DNA of 64,000 nucleotides from NCBI GenBank assembly GCA_016932435.1, contig JAFGCW010000060.1, positions 32,077-96,076 on the forward strand, given 5' to 3'. The DNA is from Dehalococcoidales bacterium (GTDB lineage Bacteria; Chloroflexota; Dehalococcoidia; Dehalococcoidales; UBA2162). The notes beneath the pieces were generated by a model. That model was not told where the DNA came from, made no database searches, and saw only the letters and a list, made by a program, of their open reading frames with translations. Both the position numbers and the translations under genes were made by a program. This document shows, one piece after another, positions 34,794 to 43,932 of the stretch (positions are counted from its first letter, which is position 1; each line of letters starts with the position of its first letter).

Positions 34794-35711
34794 TTAGATG
34801 TTACCAAGCAATTTTACAAGCAAGGCTTTTTGGGCGTGCAATCTGTTTTCAGCCTGGTCGAATACCACTGACTGTGCACTTTCGATCACTTCATCGGTTA
34901 CTTCTTCACCACGATGAGCCGGCAAATCATGCATAAATATCGCGTCTTCTTTAGCTAATGCCATAAGTTTGCCATTTACCTGGTAATCGGTAAATAACTT
35001 GCGCCGTTTTTCTGCTTCAGCTTCCTGTCCCATACTTGCCCATACGTCAGTATAAACTACATCAGCGCCGATCACGGCTTCTTCCGGACTCGATGTAAGT
35101 GTAACTGTTGAACCTGAATCCACGGCATTCTTTTCAACTTGACTTTGAACACCCTGCGTAAGGTTGTATCCTTCCGGTGACGCGATCCTGAAATTCATGC
35201 CTGTTAAAGCTGAAGCCAGTGCAAGGCTGTTGGCGATATTGTTGCCATCGCCGATGTAAGCGAGAGTTATACCTCTCAGCGTACCTTTCTTTTCATAAAT
35301 CGTCTGCAGGTCGGCTAATGCCTGGCACGGGTGTTCGTAATCCGACAGGGCGTTAATCACCGGGACTCCCGCGTACTCAGCCAGAATCTCAATCGTCCGG
35401 TGGGAATATGTTCGCGCCGCAATTGCATCAGCATAGCGCCCCAGCACTCTTGCGACATCGGGTACCGATTCTCTCGTACCAAGCCCGACTTCTGCCTGGG
35501 AAAGGTATATAGCATGGCCTCCAAGCTGGTTCATCGCCAGGTCGAAACTGACTCTTGTCCTGGCGGACTGTTTTTCAAAAAGAATCGCGAGTGACTTGTG
35601 TTTGAGAGTATCCGTCCATACTGTCTTTTTCAGCTCTACAGCATCATAAATCAGTGAGAGTATTTCATCACCACTGAGATCAGCTATTGAGAGTAGATGA
35701 GTATGTTTCAT
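34794..35711 (-). CDS. argF: Ornithine carbamoyltransferase
   Basis: Arginine-biosynthesis enzyme making citrulline from ornithine and carbamoyl phosphate (305 aa). The carbamoyl-phosphate site SARTRVSFD (about 49-57; STRTR in many homologues) and HPCQALADL are present. The ornithine motif DVWASMG (DxxxSMG) separates it from aspartate carbamoyltransferase. In the HCLPAHRG loop the Cys is replaced by Asp (MHDLPAHRGEEV). Cytoplasmic. Confidence 0.93.
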   Translation of the reverse strand: MKHTHLLSIADLSGDEILSLIYDAVELKKTVWTDTLKHKSLAILFEKQSARTRVSFDLAMNQLGGHAIYLSQAEVGLGTRESVPDVARVLGRYADAIAARTYSHRTIEILAEYAGVPVINALSDYEHPCQALADLQTIYEKKGTLRGITLAYIGDGNNIANSLALASALTGMNFRIASPEGYNLTQGVQSQVEKNAVDSGSTVTLTSSPEEAVIGADVVYTDVWASMGQEAEAEKRRKLFTDYQVNGKLMALAKEDAIFMHDLPAHRGEEVTDEVIESAQSVVFDQAENRLHAQKALLVKLLGNI

Positions 35712-35788
35712 ATGAGACCCCTTATGCGTAACAGTATATCATGAAACAAGATAACTCTCCATATAATGAGGTATTGACAGGATCTGTC

Positions 35789-35817
35789 TTGACACTTATT
35801 GCTATCTTAAATAATAT
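35789..35817 (+). promoter_or_regulatory. Promoter of the DUF4342 operon
   Basis: TTGACA at 35789-35794 with a -10 of AATAAT (15-base spacer) or TAATAT (17-base spacer) ending by 35817. A second TTGACA lies at 35774. The start codon is 22 bases downstream. Confidence 0.6.
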
Positions 35818-35838
35818 GCAATAAAGGAGGGTGTTGAT

Positions 35839-36093
35839 ATGCCTGTCACAGAGAAATTTACCGTAAAGGGAAATGAGGTAGTTGAAAAGGTCAAGCAACT
35901 CATTCACGAAGGGAACATCAGGAAAGTACGCCTGATTCATGACAGTAACACAATATTCGAGATTCCTCTGACAGTAGGCGCTCCGGTCACGGTTGCGGTG
36001 ATACTGGCTGCTCCACTCCTGGCGGCGATCGGTGCTTTTGCTGCACTTGTCACCGAATGCACTATAGAAGTTGAAAAGGTAGATGAATCCTGA
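35839..36093 (+). CDS. DUF4342 domain protein
   Basis: A small protein (84 aa) of the DUF4342 family. An N-terminal amphipathic part (FTVKGNEVVEKVKQLIHEGNIRKVRLIHD) precedes a hydrophobic Ala/Leu-rich segment (about 48-73) that may be membrane-inserted. AAAGGAGGG lies 7-8 bases before ATG 35839. First gene of a tight four-gene run. Function unknown. Confidence 0.8.
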   Translation: MPVTEKFTVKGNEVVEKVKQLIHEGNIRKVRLIHDSNTIFEIPLTVGAPVTVAVILAAPLLAAIGAFAALVTECTIEVEKVDES

Positions 36094-36096
36094 TAC

Positions 36097-36564
36097 ATGA
36101 GGGTGGATATCGAAGAAATAGATATACCTGGAAAGGGAGGATACATCCTTCTACTCAGGCTTAAAAAAGACAGTGAGATACGGATTGGAAGACTGGGAAT
36201 GATACGATTCGATTCAGGATATTATGCCTATATCGGGTCAGCAATGGGAGGTCTGAGACAAAGGATATCACGGCATTTGAGAAACGAGAAACAACTTCAC
36301 TGGCACATCGATTACCTTCTTAAAAAAGTTAGAGTAGAAAATGTCATAATCTGTCAGTCGGAAGAAAAAAAGGAATGTAATATTGCCAGTGAGGTCGGTA
36401 AAGAATATAAAGTAATCAATAAATTCGGATCGAGTGACTGTAAATGTCCCGGGCATCTCTATTACAGTCCATTTGATTTCGGTAAAAAGATAATGAGTAA
36501 ACTTGAATCAGCAGGTATGAAACCGCAGCTAATCGTAGATAGTAAGGATAGTGGCAATCAATAA
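36097..36564 (+). CDS. GIY-YIG/DUF123-family putative nuclease
   Basis: A DUF123-type GIY-YIG fold protein (155 aa). The two-strand motif reads GYILLL and YYAYIGSAMGGLRQRI, followed by RHLR and HWHIDYLLKK, the conserved part of the family. It starts 3 bases after the DUF4342 stop. A nuclease activity is inferred from the fold only. Confidence 0.85.
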   Translation: MRVDIEEIDIPGKGGYILLLRLKKDSEIRIGRLGMIRFDSGYYAYIGSAMGGLRQRISRHLRNEKQLHWHIDYLLKKVRVENVIICQSEEKKECNIASEVGKEYKVINKFGSSDCKCPGHLYYSPFDFGKKIMSKLESAGMKPQLIVDSKDSGNQ

Positions 36565-37197
36565 ATGACAGAAATATTCCTGGTGCGACATGGAGAAACC
36601 GAATGGAATGCTAACGAGATATTCAGGGGCAGGGCAGATATCACCCTTAATGAAAAAGGGGTTGTACAGGCAAAACTGCTTGGTGATTATTTAAAAAAAT
36701 CACGGCTGGAAGCCGTATATTCAAGTCCCTTAGAGAGAGCAGCACGCACTGCTGAAAGAATTGCTAAACCACACTCGCTTGACGTTAGAATAGAACCTGC
36801 TCTCATAGATATTGATTATGGTGAATGGCAAGGGATGCCGCTGACCGAAGTTAAAAAAATATACAAGAATCTTTACATAAAGTGGGAAGCATCACCGGAA
36901 AAAGTAAAATTTCCAGGGGGGGAAAGTCTCGATGATGTCAGGAATCGTTCGATTGCGGCGGTTAATAAGATAGTTAAAAAACACAAAGGTACCGTCACTC
37001 TCGTATCACACCGTGTGGTGAATAAGGTACTTATTTGCTCTTTGCTGGGGCTGGACAACTCCCATTTCTGGAATATCAGGCAGGAGACTTGCGGAATTTC
37101 TTCATTTTTATACGAAGAAGGGGAATTTATACTGACAAAACATAACGATACGTCGTTTTTAGGGAATTTATCCGGGGAGGAACAGAATGATTTTTAA
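36565..37197 (+). CDS. Histidine phosphatase family protein
   Basis: A phosphoglycerate-mutase-like phosphatase (210 aa). The catalytic motif LVRHGETEWN (6-15) with His9 and the second-half VSHRVVNKV (His about 152) are present, with ARTAERIA between. This is the group that includes alpha-ribazole phosphatase (CobC) and general phosphatases; the substrate cannot be chosen from sequence. The ATG directly follows the previous stop. Confidence 0.88.
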   Translation: MTEIFLVRHGETEWNANEIFRGRADITLNEKGVVQAKLLGDYLKKSRLEAVYSSPLERAARTAERIAKPHSLDVRIEPALIDIDYGEWQGMPLTEVKKIYKNLYIKWEASPEKVKFPGGESLDDVRNRSIAAVNKIVKKHKGTVTLVSHRVVNKVLICSLLGLDNSHFWNIRQETCGISSFLYEEGEFILTKHNDTSFLGNLSGEEQNDF

Positions 37198-37678
37198 GAG
37201 GTGGCTGATGAGAATAAATCGGAGACTTTGGTTGGGAGTTCTCGTTTTGGCCCTGACCTGTATTACGTTGCTTACGGGTTGTGCTTCCGAAGAGACGAAT
37301 ATCAGACCGAAAACAGCGATGGTCAGTGAAGCAGCCGTTCAAGCACCGGTAGTTACCGATGTATCTGCGCAGGAAGCGTACGCATTGATACAGGAAAAAT
37401 CGGGTGATAAGAATTTCAAGATTCTTGATGTCAGGACACCCGATGAATATAATACCGGTCATATAGAAAGGGCGATTAATATCGACTTCAATTCGGATAC
37501 CTTTAAAGATATACTGTCTAAACTGGATAAATCAGGCGAATATCTTGTTTATTGCCGTAGCGGGAGCAGGAGTTCAGGGGCTGTAGAAGTAATGGAGGAA
37601 ATGAAATTCACAACGATCTTTCACATGAACGGCGGGGTCATTGAATGGAGTGCAGAAGGTTTGCCCTTTGACAGGTAA
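37187..37678 (+). CDS. Rhodanese-domain lipoprotein
   Basis: A secreted single-domain rhodanese (163 aa). The lipobox is LTGC near residue 29, and the catalytic loop is VYCRSGSRSSGA (Cys about 123), with DVRTPDEYNTGHIERAINID ahead of it. It overlaps the phosphatase gene by 11 bases, and an in-frame ATG at 37208 also fits; AGGAGG-like GGGGAGGAACAG precedes the first ATG. It probably handles sulfur or selenium at the outer membrane face. Confidence 0.85.
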   Translation: MIFKRWLMRINRRLWLGVLVLALTCITLLTGCASEETNIRPKTAMVSEAAVQAPVVTDVSAQEAYALIQEKSGDKNFKILDVRTPDEYNTGHIERAINIDFNSDTFKDILSKLDKSGEYLVYCRSGSRSSGAVEVMEEMKFTTIFHMNGGVIEWSAEGLPFDR

Positions 37679-37717
37679 TATGGCAGGTTTATAGCCTATC
37701 TACCTTTATCGCTACTC

Positions 37718-37726
37718 TGTTATAAT
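37718..37726 (+). promoter_or_regulatory. Extended -10 at the polA start
   Basis: TGTTATAAT (TG at 37718, TATAAT at 37721-37726) ends 6 bases before the polA ATG. The predicted transcription start coincides with the ATG, and there is no Shine-Dalgarno sequence, so polA mRNA may be leaderless. Confidence 0.55.
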
Positions 37727-37732
37727 ATCGGT

Positions 37733-40471
37733 ATGGAAAAACCTCTGCTGGTACTGTTTGATGGAAATGCCATCATTCACCGTGCCTATCACGCGTTTCG
37801 GGCAACAAGACCGCCTACTGTCTTTACCGTTCGAAAAACAGGAGAAATCGTTACGGTAGTGTATGGTTTCGCCCAGATGGTACTAAAGTCTATCAACGAT
37901 TTAAATCCCTCCTGTTGTGCGATTGCTTTCGATACTCCCGAACCTACCTTCAGACATGAAATGTTCGACCAGTACAAAGCTCATCGTCCTCCGACTCCCG
38001 ATGAACTGATTGACCAGTTCGACAGAGTAAGAAACCTGGTTGAGACTTTCAACATACCGATTTATGAACTGCCGGGTTACGAAGCAGACGATGTTCTCGG
38101 CGCATTAAGCCGGCAGGCCGCGGAACAGGAGATAGACACGGTTATAGTTACCGGTGACGGAGACACCATGCAGCTTGTCTCGTCTCATGTAAACGTGATA
38201 TACCCGAGGCGTTCATTCAGCGATACGATCCGTTATGATGAAAAGGGAGTTAAGGAAAAATACGGCGTTACTCCCCACCAGATCATCGACCTTAAAGCCC
38301 TGGTAGGGGATACCTCAGACAATATACCGGGAGTACCGGGAATCGGTGAAAAAACGGCGGTAAAGCTTATTAACCAGCTTGGTTCGCTGGAAACGATATA
38401 TGAACGCATCGATGAGGTGAATTCGCCACGAATACAGTCTATACTGAAAGAAAACCGTGATATAGCATTCCAGAGTAAGCAACTGGCTACTATCGATGTA
38501 CATACACCGGTAACACTGGACATGGAACAATGCCAGTTAAATCAATTCGACCGAAAAAAAACCATTGAATTATTCCGCGAACTGGAATTTTTCAGTCTGC
38601 TTCAGAAACTCCCCGGTAACGGAGCTCTTGATTCAGAAGAAATCATGATGGTTGAATCTGCTCCGCCGATTGAAACAGACTACCATACCATAACGGATAA
38701 CGAAGCTCTCGACTCTCTACTGAATACAATCTCATCGGCGAAATTACTCACCTTTGATCTTGAAACTACCAGTCTCGACGCTATCACCGCCCAGATAGTA
38801 GGATTTTCCTTTTCTGTAAAGCCTGGTGAAGCGTTTTATATACCGGTAGGACATTTCGGCTGGGTACAGACGGAACAACTTCCTGTGGAAGCAGTCCTGG
38901 AACGATTGAAACCGGTGATGGAAGATCCGGCACTGGAAAAGCTGGCTCATAACGCGAAATACGATATGACCGTATTTGCCGAGAATGGCGTGAACGTGAG
39001 TAACGTTGCCTTTGATACGATGATAGCTGCTCATCTTATGGATGAAAAATCACTGGGACTGAAAAATCTTGCGTTCAGTCGTCTGGGAATAGAAATGACT
39101 CCTATTACCGATCTGATAGGATCCGGTTCAAAGCAGTTGTCTATGTCCCAGGTAGATGTAGCAAGTGCCGCCGAATATGCCTGTGCCGATTCGGACATGA
39201 CGATACGACTGGCGGAACTATACGGTCCGGAACTCAAGCAGACGGGATTATGGGAACTTTTTACGGATGTCGAGATGCCACTGGTACCCGTACTGGTCTC
39301 TATGGAGAGGAATGGCGTTGCCCTGGACACAGGGCTTATGGCAGAGATGGCGCAGGACCTTGGTGAACAGATACTGGCTCTGGAAGGTGAAATATATACT
39401 AGCGCCGGGCACCAGTTCAATATTAATTCACCGAAACAACTCGGTCCTGTTCTCTTCGAGGAACTCGGACTGCCGACGGGTGGAAAGAGAAAGGGGAATT
39501 ATTCGACGGCAGCGTCTGTGCTTGAAGACCTTCGCGGCGTTCACCCGATAATTCAACAGATACTGGAATACCGCCAACTCACCAAAATGAAATCGACCTA
39601 TATCGACGCTCTTCCCGGCCTGGTCAGTCTTAAAACCGGAAGAGTCCATACCAGTTTCAACCAGACGAGGACCGCAACGGGAAGGCTTTCATCAAGTGAT
39701 CCCAACCTCCAAAATATACCTGTTCGGGGTGAACTGGCGAAAAAAATGCGGGAAGCGTTTATTGCACAGGATGATTCCTTGCTTATCAGCGGAGATTACT
39801 CCCAGATAGACTTACGGGCGCTGGCGCATCTCTCTCAGGATAAAGGCCTTGTTGAAGCATTCAGGAACGATGAAGATATTCATTCCGCTACTGCTGCCAG
39901 GCTTTACGGTATTGCCATGTCTGAAGTTACGCCTGATATGCGGCGGTTCGCGAAAACGGTTAATTTCGGTGTCATTTATGGGATGAGTGATTATGGTCTG
40001 GAGCAGGCTACCGAAATGTCTCGTGAGGAAGCTTCAAAGTTTATCACGGCATATTTTGAGCAGTACCCGGGGATCAAACAGTATATGGAAGCGACCAAAC
40101 AGCAGGCGAGAGAAACCGGCTATGTACAGACTATTCTGGGAAGACGCCGTTCTATCCCTGAGATAAACTCCTCGAACCGTCAGGTAAGAGAAGCAGCCGA
40201 GAGAATGGCTATAAATATGCCGGTCCAGGGAACTTCGGCTGATATTATCAAAGTTGCGATGATCCAACTGTATGACGACATGAAAAAACGCGGAATGAAG
40301 AGTAAGATGCTGCTCCAGGTTCATGATGAACTTCTCTTCGAAGTAGTCCCGGACGAACTGGAAGAAATGCAAAAGCTCGTTCCCGGTATTATGTCCTCGG
40401 CTATGGAACTATCCATCCCTCTCAAGGTTGATATCAACACAGGTCACAATTGGGCTGAATTGAAACAGTAG
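37733..40471 (+). CDS. polA: DNA polymerase I
   Basis: Full-length family A polymerase (912 aa) for repair and lagging-strand processing. The 5' nuclease domain (1-290) has LVLFDGNAIIHRAYHAF, GYEADDVLG and GVPGIGEKTA. The proofreading domain keeps its acidic residues: DLET (about 343-346), HNAKYD and YACADSD. The polymerase domain (about 520-912) contains SGDYSQIDLR, RRFAKTVNFGVIYGMS and LLQVHDELLFE. All three activities look intact, unlike Taq-type enzymes with a dead exonuclease. Confidence 0.96.
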   Translation: MEKPLLVLFDGNAIIHRAYHAFRATRPPTVFTVRKTGEIVTVVYGFAQMVLKSINDLNPSCCAIAFDTPEPTFRHEMFDQYKAHRPPTPDELIDQFDRVRNLVETFNIPIYELPGYEADDVLGALSRQAAEQEIDTVIVTGDGDTMQLVSSHVNVIYPRRSFSDTIRYDEKGVKEKYGVTPHQIIDLKALVGDTSDNIPGVPGIGEKTAVKLINQLGSLETIYERIDEVNSPRIQSILKENRDIAFQSKQLATIDVHTPVTLDMEQCQLNQFDRKKTIELFRELEFFSLLQKLPGNGALDSEEIMMVESAPPIETDYHTITDNEALDSLLNTISSAKLLTFDLETTSLDAITAQIVGFSFSVKPGEAFYIPVGHFGWVQTEQLPVEAVLERLKPVMEDPALEKLAHNAKYDMTVFAENGVNVSNVAFDTMIAAHLMDEKSLGLKNLAFSRLGIEMTPITDLIGSGSKQLSMSQVDVASAAEYACADSDMTIRLAELYGPELKQTGLWELFTDVEMPLVPVLVSMERNGVALDTGLMAEMAQDLGEQILALEGEIYTSAGHQFNINSPKQLGPVLFEELGLPTGGKRKGNYSTAASVLEDLRGVHPIIQQILEYRQLTKMKSTYIDALPGLVSLKTGRVHTSFNQTRTATGRLSSSDPNLQNIPVRGELAKKMREAFIAQDDSLLISGDYSQIDLRALAHLSQDKGLVEAFRNDEDIHSATAARLYGIAMSEVTPDMRRFAKTVNFGVIYGMSDYGLEQATEMSREEASKFITAYFEQYPGIKQYMEATKQQARETGYVQTILGRRRSIPEINSSNRQVREAAERMAINMPVQGTSADIIKVAMIQLYDDMKKRGMKSKMLLQVHDELLFEVVPDELEEMQKLVPGIMSSAMELSIPLKVDINTGHNWAELKQ

Positions 40472-40551
40472 CTTTCAGTGTTACCCTTGCTGTCTTACCG
40501 TAATAACAATTCTATACCGGCAGATACACGGTCATTTGAAAGGGCTGGCGA

Positions 40552-41799
40552 TTGAAGAAGTTATTTTTCGGCTGGATTATAGTAATTGCCGGAATCTTTT
40601 TTTCTACCTATAACAGCGTCCTCTTCGTATATGGTTTTACCGCTTTTATGACGCCTATTACTCTTTCGTTCGGATGGAACTATGCCCAGGTTTCGCTTGC
40701 TTCTTCTCTGCGTGGTCTTGAAACAGGCAGCCTTGACCCTCTGGTGGGAATAGCAGTTGACAGGTGGCCGGCACGCAGGCTGATGCTGATAGGCTTGTTG
40801 ATATATGCGGGTGGAGTTATCTTTATCAGCCAGGCAACGAATCTGGCTATGTTCTACGGCGGTTTCCTCATTGTTGGTCTCGGGGGAGCTATCAGCATCA
40901 CAATGGTTCCCTCTACTGTTACCGCCCGGTGGTTCAAGAAGAATATCGGAAAAGCCAGCGGCTTGCTGTCAGTAGGTGTAGCTCTGGGTGGTATGTTCAC
41001 GCCGCTGATTGTTAAATCCATTGATACGAACGGCTGGGAAAATACGCTCATTTACCTGGCAATTGGCCTTCTGATTATGGGTATACCACTGTCTTTCCTT
41101 TTTCGCAACAGGCCTGAAGAATACGGTATGCTGCCTGATGGGCAGGTGATCGATGAGAAGACTCCCGTGTTCGAGACATCTTCGGGTATGGGGGTCAAGG
41201 AAGCGGTAAAGACGAAAGCTTTCTGGTCGATAGGATTTTCTACGATGATGCAGATGATGGCGATACATGCGGTGACTCTGCATATGATGCCCTACCTGGA
41301 GAGTCTCGGAATGGAAAGGTCGGAAGCAGCCATACCGGTAACAATCTTCTCTGTCATCACCATAATCTGCCGTATTCTATACGGGATACTTTCTGATATC
41401 TTCAGCAAGAAGAGAATGCTTGCCATTTCCATGCTGATGACTTCCGCAGGTTTACTTCTTTTTCAGTCACTGGACGGCAGTTCCTTTATAATGGTGGTGG
41501 TATTCGCTGTCGTATACGGGATCGGTGCCGCCGGGGCGATGCCTTTGCGAACGCCTATTATCAGGGAATACTTCGGAGTGAAACGGTTCGGCACCATTTT
41601 CGGGGTCCTCGCTCTTTTCCTGACGGTGGGAACAGCCGGAGCAGCACCTCTGGCAGGATGGGTATATGATACTAGAGGTGAATATTATCCTGTTTGGCTT
41701 ATCTTTGCCGGTTTATCTGCGATAGGAATGATACTGATATTAACTATGGAGAAGCCCAGGGACGAGTTGCAGAAATTAATCGAGGTGGAAAGCAAATAA
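40552..41799 (+). CDS. MFS transporter, second paralogue
   Basis: A 12-helix major facilitator (415 aa), related to the protein at 25161-26480: both have an N-terminal GW (FFGWIIV / PGWWLN) and a central RPE-Y-G-LPDG loop. The helix 2-3 loop reads GIAVDRWPARRLM. TTG 40552 is the start, with GAAAGGG upstream. The GNAT gene starts at its stop codon (TAATG), suggesting coupling. Substrate unknown. Confidence 0.88.
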   Translation: MKKLFFGWIIVIAGIFFSTYNSVLFVYGFTAFMTPITLSFGWNYAQVSLASSLRGLETGSLDPLVGIAVDRWPARRLMLIGLLIYAGGVIFISQATNLAMFYGGFLIVGLGGAISITMVPSTVTARWFKKNIGKASGLLSVGVALGGMFTPLIVKSIDTNGWENTLIYLAIGLLIMGIPLSFLFRNRPEEYGMLPDGQVIDEKTPVFETSSGMGVKEAVKTKAFWSIGFSTMMQMMAIHAVTLHMMPYLESLGMERSEAAIPVTIFSVITIICRILYGILSDIFSKKRMLAISMLMTSAGLLLFQSLDGSSFIMVVVFAVVYGIGAAGAMPLRTPIIREYFGVKRFGTIFGVLALFLTVGTAGAAPLAGWVYDTRGEYYPVWLIFAGLSAIGMILILTMEKPRDELQKLIEVESK

Positions 41800-42230
41800 T
41801 GCTGAGTATGAGAAAAGCTGAAGCAGGAGATATCGATACGCTCTGTGAACTGATGACGAAACTGGCCGGGCATACCATATCGGAAGAAGGAATGCTGAAC
41901 AGGCTGGAACACGTCGAAAAGAGCGATATAGATTACCTGTTTGTCTGTGAAGAAGACGGTAATATCCTGGGATTACTCGGATTGAGGATACGCGTAAACC
42001 TCGAAGAAGTGAGTAAATTCGGTGAAATTTCAGCTATTGTAGTGCGACCTGAGTCACGGAAAAAAGGAGTGGGACGTTATATGATGGATTATGCTGATAA
42101 TCTGTCAAGAGATCTTGGATGCAAAGGGATGTGGCTTGTCAGCGGATTCGGCAGGGAAGAGGAAGCCCATAAATTCTATGAACGACTTGGGTATGAGATA
42201 AACGGGTACAGGTTTATCAGACCGTTTTAG
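41799..42230 (+). CDS. GNAT-family N-acetyltransferase
   Basis: A small acetyltransferase (143 aa). ATG 41799 overlaps the MFS stop (TAATG) and has GAGGTGG upstream. The acetyl-CoA loop is RKKGVGRYMMDYA (about 86-98), preceded by ISAIVVRPES, and the end has HKFYERLGYEINGYRF. Its target is unknown. Confidence 0.87.
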   Translation: MLSMRKAEAGDIDTLCELMTKLAGHTISEEGMLNRLEHVEKSDIDYLFVCEEDGNILGLLGLRIRVNLEEVSKFGEISAIVVRPESRKKGVGRYMMDYADNLSRDLGCKGMWLVSGFGREEEAHKFYERLGYEINGYRFIRPF

Positions 42231-42236
42231 TATTAA

Positions 42237-42388
42237 GTAGCTGGTTGCATGTAAAGTGGGATAGTCAAGCCGTTCGTGGTGAGTCTGTCGAACTACAACG
42301 GTGCCCTTCGACAAGCTCAGAGCTTGCCCCGTACTTGATACGGGGGCGAACGGAATAATATTAACTAGTAATTGCCGTAACTAATTAC
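42237..42388. mobile_element. MITE-like repeat, copy 2 (with nested insertion)
   Basis: A 152-bp relative of the element at 13350-13477 with ends GTAGCTGGTTGC and GTAACTAATTAC and the same inner GTCGAAC/TTCGACAAGCTCAG hairpin. About 28 extra bases in the right arm (CTTGCCCCGTACTTGATACG and following) form their own hairpin and look like a nested repeat. Confidence 0.75.
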
Positions 42389-42415
42389 TACTACGGAAAT
42401 GTGAGGAAATGAAAG

Positions 42416-43240
42416 ATGCCTGAACTACCTGAGGTTGAAACGGTAAGAAACGAACTGACTCCGCACGTTATCGGACGACGGATCACAGGTCTGACTTTTG
42501 AGTGGGACGGAATAGTCAAGAAGATCCCAGTTGAAGATTTTAAGAGTGGTGTTATCGGGCAGGAAATCCTTAATCTTGATCGAAGGGGAAAATACCTTAT
42601 TTTCAGCCTTATCAGCGGCAAGTTTATGATAATTCACCTGAAAATGACAGGTTCGCTGCTGGTACAAAATACAGGCAATGAACTGCCGCGTTTTACGCGC
42701 GCCGTGATACACCTGGACAATGATACCGATATCGTTTTTCGTGACCCGCGGAAATTCGGAGTTATGCGCCTGGTAGATGATCCTGAGAGTATAGTAGGGA
42801 AACTGGGTCCGGAACCTCTGAAAGATGATTTTACAATAGATGTGTTTAGAAAAAGACTTATAAACCGTAAATCTCCAATGAAGGCTCTTCTCTGTGACCA
42901 GAATGTCATTGCGGGTATCGGAAGCATGTATGCCGACGAAGTAATGTTCGATACCGGTGTGTATCCTATGCGGTTGCCTGAAAGTCTCTCAGATAAGGAA
43001 AAAGAACATTTATACGAAGCTATCCGCAGGATTTTGTGGGCAGCAATCGAGAATAAGGGTGCCAGCGTCAATACGTATTATCGTCCTGACGGCAGCGAAG
43101 GCACAGCGCACTTCGAGTTTAACGTGGCACACCGCGGCGGTCAGCCGTGTAATATATGCGGTACGCCAATAGAGAGAATGGTAGTACGCGGACGCGGGAC
43201 ATACTATTGCCCGAAATGCCAGGCGGATAAATCACATTAA
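42416..43240 (+). CDS. mutM: Formamidopyrimidine-DNA glycosylase
   Basis: Base-excision repair enzyme removing 8-oxoguanine and FaPy (274 aa). The catalytic N-terminus PELPEVETVRNEL (Pro2, Glu3) is intact. RRGKYLIF, IHLKMTGSL and the H2TH segment VIAGIGSMYADE are present, and the C-terminal zinc finger is CNICGTPIERMVVRGRGTYYCPKCQ-like, with Cys pairs spaced as in Fpg. Its end overlaps the convergent methyltransferase gene by 4 bases. Confidence 0.96.
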   Translation: MPELPEVETVRNELTPHVIGRRITGLTFEWDGIVKKIPVEDFKSGVIGQEILNLDRRGKYLIFSLISGKFMIIHLKMTGSLLVQNTGNELPRFTRAVIHLDNDTDIVFRDPRKFGVMRLVDDPESIVGKLGPEPLKDDFTIDVFRKRLINRKSPMKALLCDQNVIAGIGSMYADEVMFDTGVYPMRLPESLSDKEKEHLYEAIRRILWAAIENKGASVNTYYRPDGSEGTAHFEFNVAHRGGQPCNICGTPIERMVVRGRGTYYCPKCQADKSH

Positions 43241-43932
43241 AAAGGTTTCTGCCAACGAACAGCCGCGAACGCGCCTGTTTCAAGTTTTCTTGACTTACCT
43301 TCTCTCTCGATCTCCATGGCTTTTTCAGGATTGTCATCGTTCTTGAAATGGACAACCGTCTCTGCCTCTCCGTCAAGACCAGCCAGCGAGAGTAAGTCGG
43401 CAGGCGACCGGTAAAAGGCGTTTTCAAGAAGGTGATCTTCAGCCTTCTCACTTCGGCGGATAGCCCAGGGGCTTAGACTGTTTAATGTCGCTGCAACTAC
43501 TATTCCGCCCGGACGGGTAATCCTGAATAACTCATTTACTGCGGTCCGGGCGTCTTCAATGAACTCGAGAGCTGTGATCGATACGGATTTATCAAATACA
43601 TCATCTGGAAAAGGTAGTGTGAGCATATCGCTCTGAACAGCGTAAAAGGGGAGGTTTTTCAACACTGCTACGGCGTTATGAAGCATGCCGCGGGATATAT
43701 CCAGTCCGGTAACGATAGCTCCGGCTTTCAGGAAATCGATTGTAAAAATACCTGTTCCGCAGCCGGCATCGAGAATCCTGTCCCCGGGAGACGGGTCGAT
43801 AAAACGATTAATAAGTTCCTGTTCAGTTTCAAGTACCAGTTTACCGATAGGGGTGGTGAACCACTCGTTATAGAATTCAACCGAGTCATCGAATAGCTGT
43901 CTATCCTTCGTCTTTACCAACTCCCCTGACAA
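43237..43932 (-). CDS. Class I SAM-dependent methyltransferase
   Basis: A methyltransferase (231 aa) with motif I ILDAGCGTGIFTIDFLKAG (about 53-71), VTGLDISRGML and FDKSVSITALEFI. It resembles UbiE/generic methyltransferase-11 proteins. Its start overlaps the cupin-like gene end by 32 bases, so the pair is likely co-transcribed. Substrate unknown. Confidence 0.85.
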   Translation of the reverse strand: MSGELVKTKDRQLFDDSVEFYNEWFTTPIGKLVLETEQELINRFIDPSPGDRILDAGCGTGIFTIDFLKAGAIVTGLDISRGMLHNAVAVLKNLPFYAVQSDMLTLPFPDDVFDKSVSITALEFIEDARTAVNELFRITRPGGIVVAATLNSLSPWAIRRSEKAEDHLLENAFYRSPADLLSLAGLDGEAETVVHFKNDDNPEKAMEIEREGKSRKLETGAFAAVRWQKPF

